Below, piece by piece: positions 22,880 to 36,340 of a stretch of 64,000 nt of DNA. The notes below the pieces were generated by a model that did not search any database, had not been told where the DNA came from, and saw only the letters and a program-made list of their open reading frames with translations. Each line of letters opens with the position of its first letter. The first letter of the stretch is position 1. Origin of the DNA: Gambelia wislizenii (lineage: Eukaryota > Chordata > Lepidosauria > Squamata > Crotaphytidae); NCBI GenBank assembly GCA_030847615.1, contig JAUMIR010000001.1, forward strand, positions 365,606,687-365,670,686, in the 5' to 3' direction. The position numbers and the translations under genes are program-made.

Positions 22880-24080
22880 TCAGAGATATCTGAGGTTCAA
22901 GACAGGACGATAATTTCCGTTGCTTCTGGGCACAGTAAATAGAATAGAGTAGATTCCAGTAAACCAACAATTCACTGGAACCTGCTCCACTGCCCCTACT
23001 TTTACCATAAGCTGTATTTCATTTAGCAGTATCCACTGTCTTTCTATATCCCTTGACACTGGTGAGGAATATACCTGCCTTTCGGTTTCCTGTTGAACAA
23101 TATCCTGTAACATTTCCTTACTATTTGAAATACCCATTGATCTAATGTTATCCTTGACCACAGAACTCAGAAAAGCATGAATCTTCCTCCCACTGGTGCT
23201 TTCTTCTTGTCAAAACTGAGATCTACCCCCTTTTGGGGTAGAGCCTCCTCCTCTATTCTGATTTGATCTAACATACATTCCTTGTTTGCCAAACTATGCT
23301 CGTGGTTTGAACCACTCCGTCTTTGATATCTGAAATCTATTTATCTATTAGTTCCTCTTCTTGAAAAGGAAGAAAATCCAGAAAATCCTCCTTTAAAGGA
23401 TCTTCCATCTAATCTTTTCTTTTGTAATGTTGGCATAACTTGCTTCTTATTCACACTTTCTACCAATACCTTGCCTAAGCCCTTATTTCCAAATAGTAGC
23501 TCTCCTGTGAAAGGAACATAAGCTAAGTTATTTTTTTATTTCTGGTCTGCCTCGCAGTGGTGCAACCATAACAATCTTCTTGCCACTGTAACAACATTCA
23601 TGATTTGTGCTGCAAATGCTACTGCAGGAGACACTGAGCATGCTCAGATTGAAATGCTCTGTTCTAAACTAGCCTCTCACATCACCACAAAATCACAGAT
23701 TTCAAAATGGTGCTCCGAAGTGACCTTTGGAGATTTCGCTACCTTCATAACGATTTCCTCCACTTTCTGGCTCATAAGCTCTCATTTTGGTTTACAATCT
23801 ACTTTTTTTCTTTTTATTCCCTTGTTGCATTACGTTTACCACTTCTTTCTCTTTAATGCTCATTTTCTTCTCTGTTTCCTCTCCAGCTTTAACGCTGCCT
23901 TTCACCTTTAAATCTTCCATTTCACTCTCACTGGAGGTAAAGAAAATTTTCCTTAATTCCTCCCTTCTGTCCTCCTCAAGAGACACACAGGTTGGCAGTC
24001 ATCTGAGTGGTATTTTTATTTGTTTTTTTCTCAGCCCGAGTCAGCTGTTCCACCACCAAAGGGTTTGAGTTGTCTTTACA
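22880..24080 (-). pseudogene. DIRS B RT start and gag remnants
   Basis: RT start at 23161-22880 with LNEIQLMVKVGAVEQVP and IYSILFTVPRSNGNYRPVL, matching GAIEPV...FLVPKKDGGLRPIL in element A. Further up the minus strand (23300-24080) lies degraded, highly charged text that occupies the gag position, but I cannot align it motif by motif. Confidence 0.6.
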
Positions 24081-24379
24081 TTTCTTATCTGTTCATTTTT
24101 TCTTTACCTGTAAAAGCTCTGCCTCTCTATTCTTTTCCATTTACTCAGGAAATCTAACTGCTTAAATGATAATTAAGTAATTAACTGCTAAGTTTGTCAG
24201 ATAAATTGAAAGACTGTTCTGGTTGGTATGGCACAATATAAAAAAAAACTGTCAGGGAAGGAGAGGGGTCTAACGGAACAAACAGAAAAGAATGTGGACT
24301 CCTGCCTGGTCTGGTTGGTGCATGGGGAATAGCCTAATCATAGTAGATTGTTCCTCCATGTTATCTCAAGAATGATTCA

Positions 24380-25000
24380 AGCCACTTTAAATCAAATGGC
24401 CCTCACCAGGAGATGGCTGATGCAGCAAGAGGCACTGTGCCTTTTCCTGGGAAGCTGCCATGATGTTTGCTGAGTTTGGGGTCCTGGGGGGACAGGAAAG
24501 GGATTGGGACCTTTCCTTTATCCTTGCACCCCATTTTTCCCAGATCCTTGGGCCCACCTTCCTGTCCAGCACTCTAAATTCCTCCTGGTCTGCTGAGTCG
24601 TCCCATGGCTGTACATCCATGGTTGTCTGGCATTTGGGTGCCTCTGCCTCCTGCTGCACCTGCTGAAGAGGCTTCGGTGGCAGGGGGGCTTTGTCCTCTA
24701 CTCTTGGGCCTTCCTGCACCTGCTGAAGTCGAGGAGGAAAGGTGGCTGGAGGAATGCTGGAATGAGAGGAGGAAGAAGAAAGAAACACGGAACGAAAGGA
24801 AGTTTTTGGGGGATGTGTATGATAATGGGAGGGGGATGGATAGTGATGAATCTAGATATCTGGAGGAGCAAGGAGGAAAAGGAAAGGGAAAAGCCAAGAA
24901 AAAGATAAAGTGCAGGTTCTCTGCTCTGGGCCAAGGCAGGAAGAACTGGCCTCATGGATGGCTGAAGGGGAGGAGTAGACAATCCTTTCAGCTATCGTGA
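24380..25000 (-). pseudogene. DIRS C gag remnant, upstream part
   Basis: A charged, Pro/Gln/Glu-rich minus-strand reading frame (24788-24387) and flanking text lie between the terminal repeat of C and the end of B. It is assigned to gag by position only. The plus-strand ORF at 24605-25000 is a shadow. Confidence 0.4.
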
Positions 25001-25076
25001 GACCTTAGGTCCTCTTCCTACCTCTTTCTGGGCGAAGATGGGAGTAACCCCAAAATCACCAATCCAGAGAATGGGA

Positions 25077-26389
<1,313 letters not shown>

Positions 26390-26769
26390 TTAGAGGATTA
26401 ACAACTGCCTATTAATTACATAGCTACATATGTTTTTCAAAACCCACCCTTGAAAGTCTGATTCCATTGCTTCAACCTTATCAGACACCACAAAGGATCA
26501 AACCAGGAGCAGTGGGATTAGACACTTGTTCTCTGCTCCCAGTGCCATACAAGCAGTTTCATATGGAACGTCATCACCACAGCAAGAACTTGTCTGGTCT
26601 TGGAAAATAATTATCCCAGAGAGTAAACCCCATTCCATTATGTTTTGTAAAGCTTCCAGAATTACTACATTTTCTGCAACTTGTTCAGGAAAGTCATCAA
26701 GTCACCCTGCTGCACTTCTATACTCTGTGACCACCTGCTTCTAGATATTTGCCAGCACTCAGCATCTAA

Positions 26770-27008
26770 TTTCTTGTTGTTGTGTGCCTTCAAGTAATTT
26801 CCAACCTATGGAAACCATAAGTCAAACCTATCATGGTGGCTCCTTGGTAAGATTTGTTCAAAGGTTGTTTGCCATTGCCTTCCTCCGAGACTGAGAGTGT
26901 GGCTTACCCAAGGTCACCTAGTGGGTTTTCATGGCTGGATGGAGATTTGAACCCTGGTCTTCTAGGGCCTAGTCCAGCACTCAAACCTCTATATCATGCT
27001 GGGTCTCC
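26770..27008 (-). mobile_element. Sauria-type tRNA-derived SINE
   Basis: The text TTGTTGTGTGCCTTCAAG, GGAAACCATAAGTCAA, TTGCCATTGCCTTCCTC, CCCAAGGTCACCTAGTGG and GAACCCTGGTCTTCTAG is the reverse complement of the squamate Sauria SINE: a tRNA-derived head at the high-coordinate end and a Bov-B-like tail at the low end. GGTTCAAAT on the minus strand at about 26945-26953 is a B-box-like pol III signal. Squamate-diagnostic. Confidence 0.8.
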
Positions 27009-27319
27009 AGTATCTAATATGTATGTACTAATTACATTATTAAGAAGAATATATTTTTGTAGTTTTTAAACAATAATAAGTTTGCATTCCTTAGTATTCT
27101 CCAATACACTGAGAATTACCACATTTCATAAGAGAAACTTCTCCCCATAACACATGTTGGAATATGCACATTTGGCCATTATCAAATGCAGCAGCCACAC
27201 CATTGTTTCAGAACATTTTACATGGACCTCAACTAGGAGGCTCTAATCCAGTCACCAAAAAGGGCAAAGAGAAGCCTTTTACTACAAATTTCATGAGCTG
27301 CACAATAGCTTTTATATAT

Positions 27320-27950
27320 AATTGTCACTCCACATTTGCGCATTTAACTTTCGCAGATTTATTTGCAGGTTATTTACCACCACCTCCACTGTTGCCCTAT
27401 GCCATTTTTCATAGGGACTTTAAGTCTTGCCTGGAGTTTGTAGTTTCTCTGCAAGCTTTGCAAGACTGAAAGAGACTTTGAGAGGCTGCAAATACACAGC
27501 AAAGCTTGTAAGTCCCTATTAAAAACTGCATAGGGTAACAGCAGAGGCAGTAGCAAGCTCTGCCCAGCCACCTGCTTCTGCCCTGCGAAGGAATCTCTCC
27601 ACCTCAAAGGCAGAAGCAGGCAGCTGGCATGCTCCCCACCGTGAAATTCAAATGTATTGCATACTGTATATTTGAATCTGTGGTAGGTTGAATTCATGGA
27701 TCACACTGTGCCCTGGTGGTGCAGTGGTTAAATGCCAGGGCTGCAGCCACAACATTCCATCCTGCAGGGATCCAAGGTTGACTCAGCCTTCCTTCCATTC
27801 GTAGGTCAGTAAAATGAGTACCCATCTTGTCGGGGCAATTAAAATAAATAAATAAATAAATATAGTGTGTGTTTAATATGGTTTGGGAGGCTAGAGATAT
27901 TCGCATGTTTTCCTCCACCCTTATCTCCCGCAAATGTGGAAGGATGACTG
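27320..27950. mobile_element. Tigger-like MITE, diverged, with a SINE inside
   Basis: The left end AATTGTCACTCCACATTTGCG and the right end (inverse CAGTCATCCTTCCACATTTG) are diverged copies of the family at 793-1021. TA follows on the right. Internal text at 27360-27700 contains an imperfect inverted repeat (TGCCCTATGC..TTTTTCATAGGGACTT against AAGTCCCTATTAAAAACTGCATAGGG). A tRNA-type SINE sits at 27709-27862. Confidence 0.65.
27709..27862 (+). mobile_element. tRNA-derived SINE of the ACA type
   Basis: Starts CCCTGGTGGTGCAGTGGTTAA, an A-box-like tRNA start. It continues with GGTCAGTAAAATGAGTACCC and GGGGCAATTAAAA and ends in (AAAT)n. This head and body are those of the abundant lizard ACA-like SINEs. 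The body segment recurs at 54213-54366. Confidence 0.75.
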
Positions 27951-28124
27951 TAGATGTATCGTCTTCTAGCCAAACCTATTAATATTCTCTCTCCTGCCTA
28001 ATCACTGCCATTCTGCCATCCTCTATATCTCTTTCTATAAATGTTAAATACATCCTAGACATGGCCTCTTCAAGAAACTGGCTGTTTGGAAATAAATTTT
28101 GCTTATAAGTTAATGCAACCCCTA

Positions 28125-28355
28125 CCTGCTACCCTAAATACCCTAACAGCAGCAGATCCCATCTGATCTTGGAAATTAAGCAGGATCAGCTCTGGTTAGT
28201 ACTTGGATGGGAGACCACCAACAAATGCTAGGTACATTTCAGAGGACAGAACTGCCAAAAACACCTGTAAGTATTTTTTGCCTAATAAAACCCTATGAAA
28301 TCAATAGGGTCGCCATAAATCAACAGGCAACTTGAAGGCCCATACACACACACAA
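28125..28355 (+). mobile_element. 5S rRNA-headed SINE with Sauria-like tail
   Basis: The head (AGCAGATCCCATCTGATCTT, GGAAATTAAGCAGGATCAG, CTGGTTAGTACTTGGATGGG, AGACCACC) is plainly a diverged 5S rRNA with its internal pol III promoter region. The tail (CAATAGGGTCGCCATAAATC, GGCAACTTGAAGGC, (CA)n) is the Sauria/Bov-B-type end. Such chimeric 5S-Sauria SINEs are known from lizards. It is not a functional 5S gene. Confidence 0.8.
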
Positions 28356-28952
28356 TCCCTACCCACCCGTCTAATTAACACCTAAAAGGAAAAAATCATA
28401 ATGTCAGTTTTCCTTCCACCTGGCACCTCATAATCTTTTTAACACTCTAAATAAAGATTTGCTGAAACATCAGAAAGCAGAAATACAACTATTGTTTTAT
28501 TGTAATCATTAAAGTGAAAAATGGGGCTAGAAGTGCTGAAGTTTAGGAACCTTTCATCTCCCTGATATTTGCAAAGCTTTATGCTATTTTTTCCCAAGCA
28601 CACACCAAATTCTGAGTGCCAGTGATAAGCATTCTTAAATTCAGACTTCTGACTGAACTGCGAACCTTTTCTTCCCCATGCTCCTTTTCTCTCTGCAACC
28701 TACTATAACTCCCTCATTTTGCAGTGATTTTTAATCTATTTGCATCCTAAATCCTACTGTAAACAAATTATATTGCTTCATACACCCCCCTTACAAATTT
28801 ATCAACCAAATTCTCTAACTGAATTTCTCCCATGTCCATGCGTCTAATTCTTTCTTCGTCCTCCTCATATTAGGCTTTACACACAATTGTCAGCAAGAAC
28901 ACAGCATACATGTTTGCTTCTCTCTGCCTACATATCCTTACTAGGAATATTA
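28356..28952. other. Intronic sequence, nothing recognised
   Basis: AT-rich stretch between the 5S-type SINE and the next CR1. No exon or repeat that I can name. Confidence 0.45.
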
Positions 28953-30340
28953 GTGTCTAGAATCGTAAAATCATAGAATTGTAGAGTTGGAAGAGACCAC
29001 GAGGGCCATCCAGTCCAACCCCCTGCCACACAGGAAATCACGATCAAAGCATCCCCGACAGAGGGCCATCCGGCTCTGTTTAAAGACCTCCAAGGAAGGA
29101 GACCCAACCACACTCCAAGGGAGTGTGTTCCACTGCCAAACAGCTCTTACTGTCAAGAAGTTCCTCCTAATGTTGAGGTGGAATCTCTGTTCCCTGAGCT
29201 TGCATCCATTGCTCCATGTTCCAGTCTCTGGAGCAGCAGAAAATAAGCCCGCTCCATCCTCAACATGACACCTCTTCAAATACTTAAACAGGGCTATCAT
29301 ATCATCTCTTAACCGTCTTTTTTCCAGGCTAAACATACCCAGCTCCCTAAGTCTCTCCTCATAAAGCATGGTTTCCAGACCTTTCACCATTTTAGTCGCC
29401 CTCCTCTGGACACGCTCCAATTTGTCAATATCCTTTTTGAATTGTGGTGCCCAGAACTGGACACAGTATTCTAAGTGAGGTCTGACCAAGGCAGAATAGA
29501 GCGACACTATTACTTCCCTTGATCTAGACACTGTACTTCTACTGATGCAGCCCAAAATTGCATTGGCCTTTTTAGCTGCCGCATCACACTGTTGACTCAT
29601 GTTCAACTTGTGGTCTACTAGGACTCCTAGATCCCTTTCGCACGTAGTCTCTTTCAGCCAGGTCTCCCCCATCCTATATCTATGCATTTCATTTTTCTGC
29701 CCTAAGTGCAGTACCTTACATTTCTCCGTATTGAATTTCATTTTGTTAGCTTTGGCCCAGCTCTCCAGTCTATCCAGGTCATTTTGAATTTTGATCCTGT
29801 TCTCTTGATTATTAGCTATTCCTCCCAATTTGATGTCATCTGCAAATTTTATAAGCATGCCCCTAATTCCATCATCCAAGTCATTGATAAAGATGTTGAA
29901 TAGCACTGGGCCCAGGACAGAACCCTGTGGCACCCCACTGGTCACATCTTTCCAAGAGGAAGAGGAGCCTCTTCTGAGCACTCTTTGGGTTCAGCCGGTC
30001 AACCAATTACAAATCCATTGAACAGTTAACTTGTCTAGCCCACATTTTACAAGCTTGTTTGCAAGAATGTCATGGGGAACCTTGTCAAAGGCCTTACTGA
30101 AATCAAGGTATGCGATGTCCACAGCATTCCCTTCATCTACCAAGCTGGTAATTTTATCAAAAAAAAGAGATCAGATTAGTCTGGCATGACTTGTTTCTCT
30201 GAAACCCATGTTGACTTTTTGTGATTATGGCATTGCCTTCTAATTGTTCACAGACTCTCTGTTTAATGATCTGCTCTAGAATCTTCCCTGGTATTGATGT
30301 CAGACTAACTGGACGATAGTTGTTGGGATCCTCTATCGTA
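28953..30340 (-). mobile_element. CR1 LINE, 5'-truncated, open RT C-terminal half
   Basis: Minus-strand CR1. The 3' end is at 28953 (AATCGTAAAATCATAGAATTG). A 336-codon open frame at 29981-28971 holds GVPQGSVLGPVLFNIFIND, the catalytic FADDIKLGG, a WAKANKMKFNTEKCKVLHLG thumb, LEYCVQFWAPQFKKDI and the terminal GLDWMALVVSS. Upstream coding text (30340-29985, GKILEQIIKQRVCEQLE-type) is out of frame with it, so a frameshift lies near 29985. The open C-terminal half suggests that it is among the younger LINE insertions here. Confidence 0.92.
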
Positions 30341-32605
<2,265 letters not shown>

Positions 32606-33582
32606 CAGTCATCCCTTCACATTCGCAGGGGTTAGGGGCAGCCAACCCCTGCGATTGTGAAAAACCACGAAAAAGAAATGAACTGGAGGGTGGGAGGCTT
32701 TTCACACCCCTTCCCAAGACAGCGATCTGCCTTGGGAAGGGAAGGGAGGGGTGGGAGGGAGGCTTTCCACCCTCCCTTCCCAAGATAGCAATCTGCCTTG
32801 GGAAGGGAAGGGAGGGTGGGAGGGAGGTTTTTCACACACACCCTTCCCAAGGCAGCGATCTGCCTTGGGAAGGGAAGGGAAGGGAAGGGAAGGGAAGGGA
32901 AGGGAAGGGAAGGGAAGGGAAGGGTTGGAGGGAGGTTTTTCACACACACCATTCCCAAGGCGGCAATCTGCCTTGGGAAGGGAAGGGGAGGGGTGGGAGG
33001 GAGGCTTTTCACCCCCCCCTTCCCAAGGCGGAGAGCTGCCTCGGGAAGGGAGGGGAGGGGTGGGAGGGAGGTTTTTCACACACCCCTTCCCAAGGCAGAG
33101 ATCTGCCGTGAAAAGGGAAAGGAGGGGTGGGAGGGAGGTTTTTCACACAACCCCTTCCCAAGGCAGCGATCTGCCTTGAAAAGGGAAAGGAGGGGTGGGA
33201 GGGAGGTTTTTCACCCCCCTTTCCCAAGGCAGCGATCTGTCTTGGAAAGGGAAGGGAGGGGTGGGAGGGAGGCTCTTCACACACCCCTTCCCAAGGCAGC
33301 AAGCCCATCAATGCTTTGGGATGGGCAGGGGGGTGGCTGAAAAGCCCCTCTTCCCCAAACTCCCTGCTCTCTCGGGGCTTGGCTCTCCACCCCAAAGGGA
33401 GCCAAGCCCCAGGAGAGCGGTGGAGTTAGGCAGCACGGTTTGGTCAGGGAGCACTCCATTTAAATCGGCTCCTCTCCCTTGTATGCAAGGGAGTGAAGCT
33501 GATTTAAATGAGGTGCTTCCTGAGCAAACTGCGAATAGTCGAAACCGCAAATGTGAAAGTCGCGAAAGTGGAGGGGCAACTG
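32606..33582. mobile_element. Tigger-like MITE expanded by an internal minisatellite (977 bp)
   Basis: Left end CAGTCATCCCTTCACATTCG; the right end inverts to CAGTTGCCCCTCCACTTTCG. TA flanks at 32604-32605 and 33583-33584. Between 32700 and 33310 the interior is an array of about nine 65-70-base G-rich units (GGGAAGGGAGGGGTGGGAGG, TTTTTCACAC, CTTCCCAAGGCAGCGATCTG). One unit holds a run of GGGAA pentamers at 32865-32925. The 33330-33530 segment has a second inverted repeat (CTCTCGGGGCTTGGCTC against AGCCAAGCCCCAGGAGAG). Overlapping ORFs on both strands are composition artefacts. Confidence 0.85.
32700..33310. repeat. Minisatellite, about 65-70-bp G-rich unit
   Basis: Head-to-tail units seen by the recurrence of the CTTGGGAAGGGA and TTTTCACAC landmarks at 65-70-base intervals. 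The unit differs from the 74-bp unit in the MITEs at 53.6 and 61.7 kb. Confidence 0.85.
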
Positions 33583-34129
33583 TAATCCTCTTCATTTTTC
33601 TTCTTTCAAATTGCTTTTCAAAATAACAATGGCTTTCTTCCCTCCACCTCCCTTGAAACTAAAATGCAACCATGCCACAAATATACCTGAAACCCTTCTT
33701 CTTCTTCATGGTCTCTGTGAATGCACACAATGGGTTAATCCTGTGCCTGCGCAGAGCATTTCAGAAAATTCTAGCACCTCATTTAGAACTTCTGAGTGGT
33801 AGGATCGCCCCCTCACCACTGGGGCATATAAGCCCATCTCTCTCACCAACTGCTCAGTTCCTTTTTTTCCGCCACGTGGAAAGCACTGAAGGAACTTCTA
33901 CTAGCCTCATTGTTCTTTTTTTTCTTCAATTTTGCTGTTTTTGCTCATTTTTTGCTGACTTCACACCGGACTTCAACTACTCTTTAGCCTACTCCTTACA
34001 GATTTGGATTCTTGAATCACAACTGGCTTTGACTTGGATTCATTCTCACTGAATTTGCCTCCCTCATCAGATTCGATTCTCAGAACTGATCAACTGCCTT
34101 CTGACCTTGTGTGGAAGGTACTGTACTTT

Positions 34130-35040
34130 CCCCCCTCTTAAGATGTCTGGGGTTGGTTTCTTCAAGCATTGCTTCCAATGCTTGCTAAAATGACCAAATC
34201 TGACGGTCATTCTAAGTGCCTTTCTTGTCTGGGGGAGAATCATGACGTGCAGTCATGCAAGAATTGCAAGGCCTTTACCCCACAGGCCAGGAAAAATCGA
34301 GACAAAAGGCTTAAGGACTTGCTCTATGAGAAGGCCCTCTCAGCTTCGGCATTGGGGAAGCCCTCGGGTTCAGGATCCGTCCCTAAATCTCCGGTAGGCC
34401 CTTCTAAGAAAAACTTGGCCTCAGTACTGGCCAAAGCCTCCTCTAAATCTGTCCCGATGTCGACTCGAGTAGGGACAATGGTTCCGGTCAAACCCGTACC
34501 AATGATCCTGGAACAACAATAGCACTAGCCAGGATTTTCCTTGCACAGTCGGTTACATGCGATGTTGGGAACCCGAATGGGACAGACAGGCCGAGCAAGA
34601 CCATACTGAGATCGGCTGAGATGGCAGTCGGGATCGGGATCGGGACTGACTACGCCGTTGCACTACAGAACTGATGTCCAACGGTGATCTCAAACGCAAG
34701 ACTGGTCTCTCATCTACTGCCAGATCCATGATTGAAGATCTCCCCTTTGATGAGGTTGGTCTATTCCATTCGGAAACAGACAGGAAGCTAGAGCACACTC
34801 ACAAGATGTGCACAACAGCACAGTGCTTCGGCATCCCCCCCGCCTGGTCAAACTTCACACTCATGCTTCTACCCAAAGAGATTTCTACCCTCCTTTCATA
34901 TGAGGATCAGTCCAGCGTCTTCTCACTCTCAGCAGTCTGCCCAGCACTACACTTCATACCAAAGGAAATTTCAGGCCCCCACAAAACATAAGTCTCGGTT
35001 CCAGAAAAAGAAGCCTGATCCCTCCAACCAGAAGGCCTTG
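34130..35040 (+). pseudogene. DIRS E gag remnant
   Basis: The cysteine cluster is at 34190-34290 (HSKCLSCLGENHDVQSCKNC, then KAFTPQARKNR), as in element A. The frame runs to a stop at 34522. Then an internal deletion leads to a C-terminal piece at 34680-34990 with MIEDLPFDEVGLFHSETD, equivalent to IEDMPFDKLGLFNG in A. It lacks most of the Ser/Pro-rich middle. Non-functional. Confidence 0.75.
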
Positions 35041-36340
35041 AGAGGCATCGTGATCTTCCTGTACCTAACCGATTGGCAGATCACAGGACCTACAAGGGAG
35101 TAAGTAGCAAGAGATGTGGCCTCCACTGTCTCCTTACTCCAGGACCTCGGCCTCATGATCAACGTGGCCAAGTCACACTTGCTCCCGACGAAAATTGTGA
35201 AGTTCATTGGGGCACAACTAGACTCCTCCAAACAACCTTTCTCCCAGAAAATCACTTTGATACATTAGGGAGCATGGTGTCCTACTGCACCGCATGGAGG
35301 AGAGTGACAGCACACTTTGTTCAGACTCTCCTGGGCCACATGGCCTCCACTACAGCAGTAACACCTTTTGCCAGACTGAGAATACACCCCCTGCAAATGT
35401 GGTTCCTCCAGTCCTTCGACCCGCTGCGAGACGACCCCACGAAATGGCTCTCGGTCCCACAGCCAATCCTCAGGCAACTGAATTGGTGGTCTCTCCCTCA
35501 CAATATAAAGTGCTGTTTGCCCTTCAAGATCCCACATCCTTCCAGGTCTCCAACCACAGACGCATCCTTGATTGGATGGGGAGCTCACTCCCACGGCCTG
35601 ACCATCCACAGCCATTGGTCTACGATGGAGACAGAGCTTCACATCAACATATTGGAGCTCCTGGCAGTGTTCAAGACATTGAAAGCTTTCGAGTCCTCTC
35701 TTCAGGGCAAGGTGGTCCAAGTAGTATCAGACAACACCACCACAGTCTTCTACATCAACAAGCAGGGAGGAACCAGATCTAAAACTCTTATGGACCTGTC
35801 AACCCAGATATGGGATTGGTGTATAGCCAGGGACATATTCCTGAAGGCCATCCACCTAGCAGGAGACCAGAATGACATTGTAGACTCACTGAGCAGGACA
35901 AGGAGCAACTGCCACGAATGGTCTCTAGCCCAGGAGGTCCTGTCGACAGTCTTTGTGGACTGGGGCCAACCGTCAATAGACCTCTTTGCATCTCCTCAAA
36001 ATGCCAAATGCAAACTATACTGCTCACGGCAACGGTCATCCCGCAAGAATCTGGGGGATGCTTTCCTATTCAGGTGCACAGGGGTTCTACTGTACGCCTT
36101 CTCCCCGTTCCCAGTTCTTTCCAGAGTTGTAGCCAAGCTCAGGAGAGACGGATCGAATTGCATCCTGATAACACCAAGGTGGCTCAGACAACCATGGTTC
36201 GCCCCCCTTCTCCTCCTCTCCAAGCGCCGATTCCACCACCTTCCCTTACGGAAGGACCTCCTGTCAATGCAGAATGCACAGGTTTTTCACCCGGACTTGG
36301 AGACAATCAGCCCAACAGCATGGCTAATAGGCCACTAGAT
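35041..36340 (+). pseudogene. DIRS E RT tail, RNase H and methyltransferase-like region
   Basis: RT starts abruptly at its catalytic box, which reads FLYLTDWQITG where A has FPYIDDWLLAAG. The N-terminal RT is deleted and one catalytic Asp is lost. The open frame 35073-36338 (421 codons) then carries the connection (LGHMASTTAVTPFARLRI), RNase H (TTDASLIGWGAHSHG, ELHINILELLAVFKTL, VSDNTTTVFYINKQGG) and the methyltransferase-like segment (SIDLFASPQNAKCKLYCS, NCILITPRWLRQPWF). RNase H acidic positions look preserved. A stop in the first 30 bases separates the RT tail. Confidence 0.82.

Larger units (their letters stand above)
11897..24380 (-). mobile_element. Old DIRS retrotransposon B, nested in C
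   Basis: Minus-strand DIRS element. The inverted terminal repeats are about 11897-12025 and 24250-24380; both carry the same block (GACCAGGCAGGAGTCCA, TTCTTTTCTGTTTGTTC, AGACCCCTCTCC). The internal complementary region is at 12092-12160. Coding remnants run gag/spacer (24080-23200), RT (23161-22880), RNase H (21324-21130), methyltransferase-like (21130-20639), then recombinase (20446-20309, 13298-13000 and 12595-12280). It is split by element A, a mariner and a hAT MITE. All frames are degraded. Confidence 0.82.
3955..25076 (-). mobile_element. Old DIRS retrotransposon C (outermost of a nested stack)
   Basis: A tyrosine-recombinase retrotransposon, read on the minus strand. The left terminal repeat (3955-4130) recurs inverted at about 24940-25076, sharing GGACCTAAGGTCTCACGATAG-like and CTCCTCCCCTTCAGC text. 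An internal complementary region at 4225-4310 contains the inverses of both outer ends, back to back, which is the diagnostic DIRS layout. Degraded coding pieces run in the expected gag, RT, RNase H, recombinase direction: about 25000-24380, 11640-10500, 10050-9390, 5930-5400 and 5368-4208. The body is interrupted by an L2 LINE (5953-9175) and DIRS B. The piece at 9190-9314 is recombinase-like and out of order, so the outer ends may belong to two related copies merged by deletion. Confidence 0.78.

Noticed and set aside
24605..25000. 131-codon plus-strand ORF as a host gene
   Set aside because: Antisense to DIRS C gag and terminal repeat; no motif.
26930..27000. tRNA gene on the minus strand
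   Set aside because: B-box-like text is present, but no cloverleaf can be completed and the sequence continues as a Sauria SINE.
28141..28250. Functional 5S rRNA gene
   Set aside because: Many mismatches to 5S rRNA, and fusion to a SINE tail; it is a 5S-derived SINE.
32632..33626. Several Pro/Gly-rich ORFs on both strands
   Set aside because: Products of the G-rich 65-70-bp minisatellite; no codon bias or domain.
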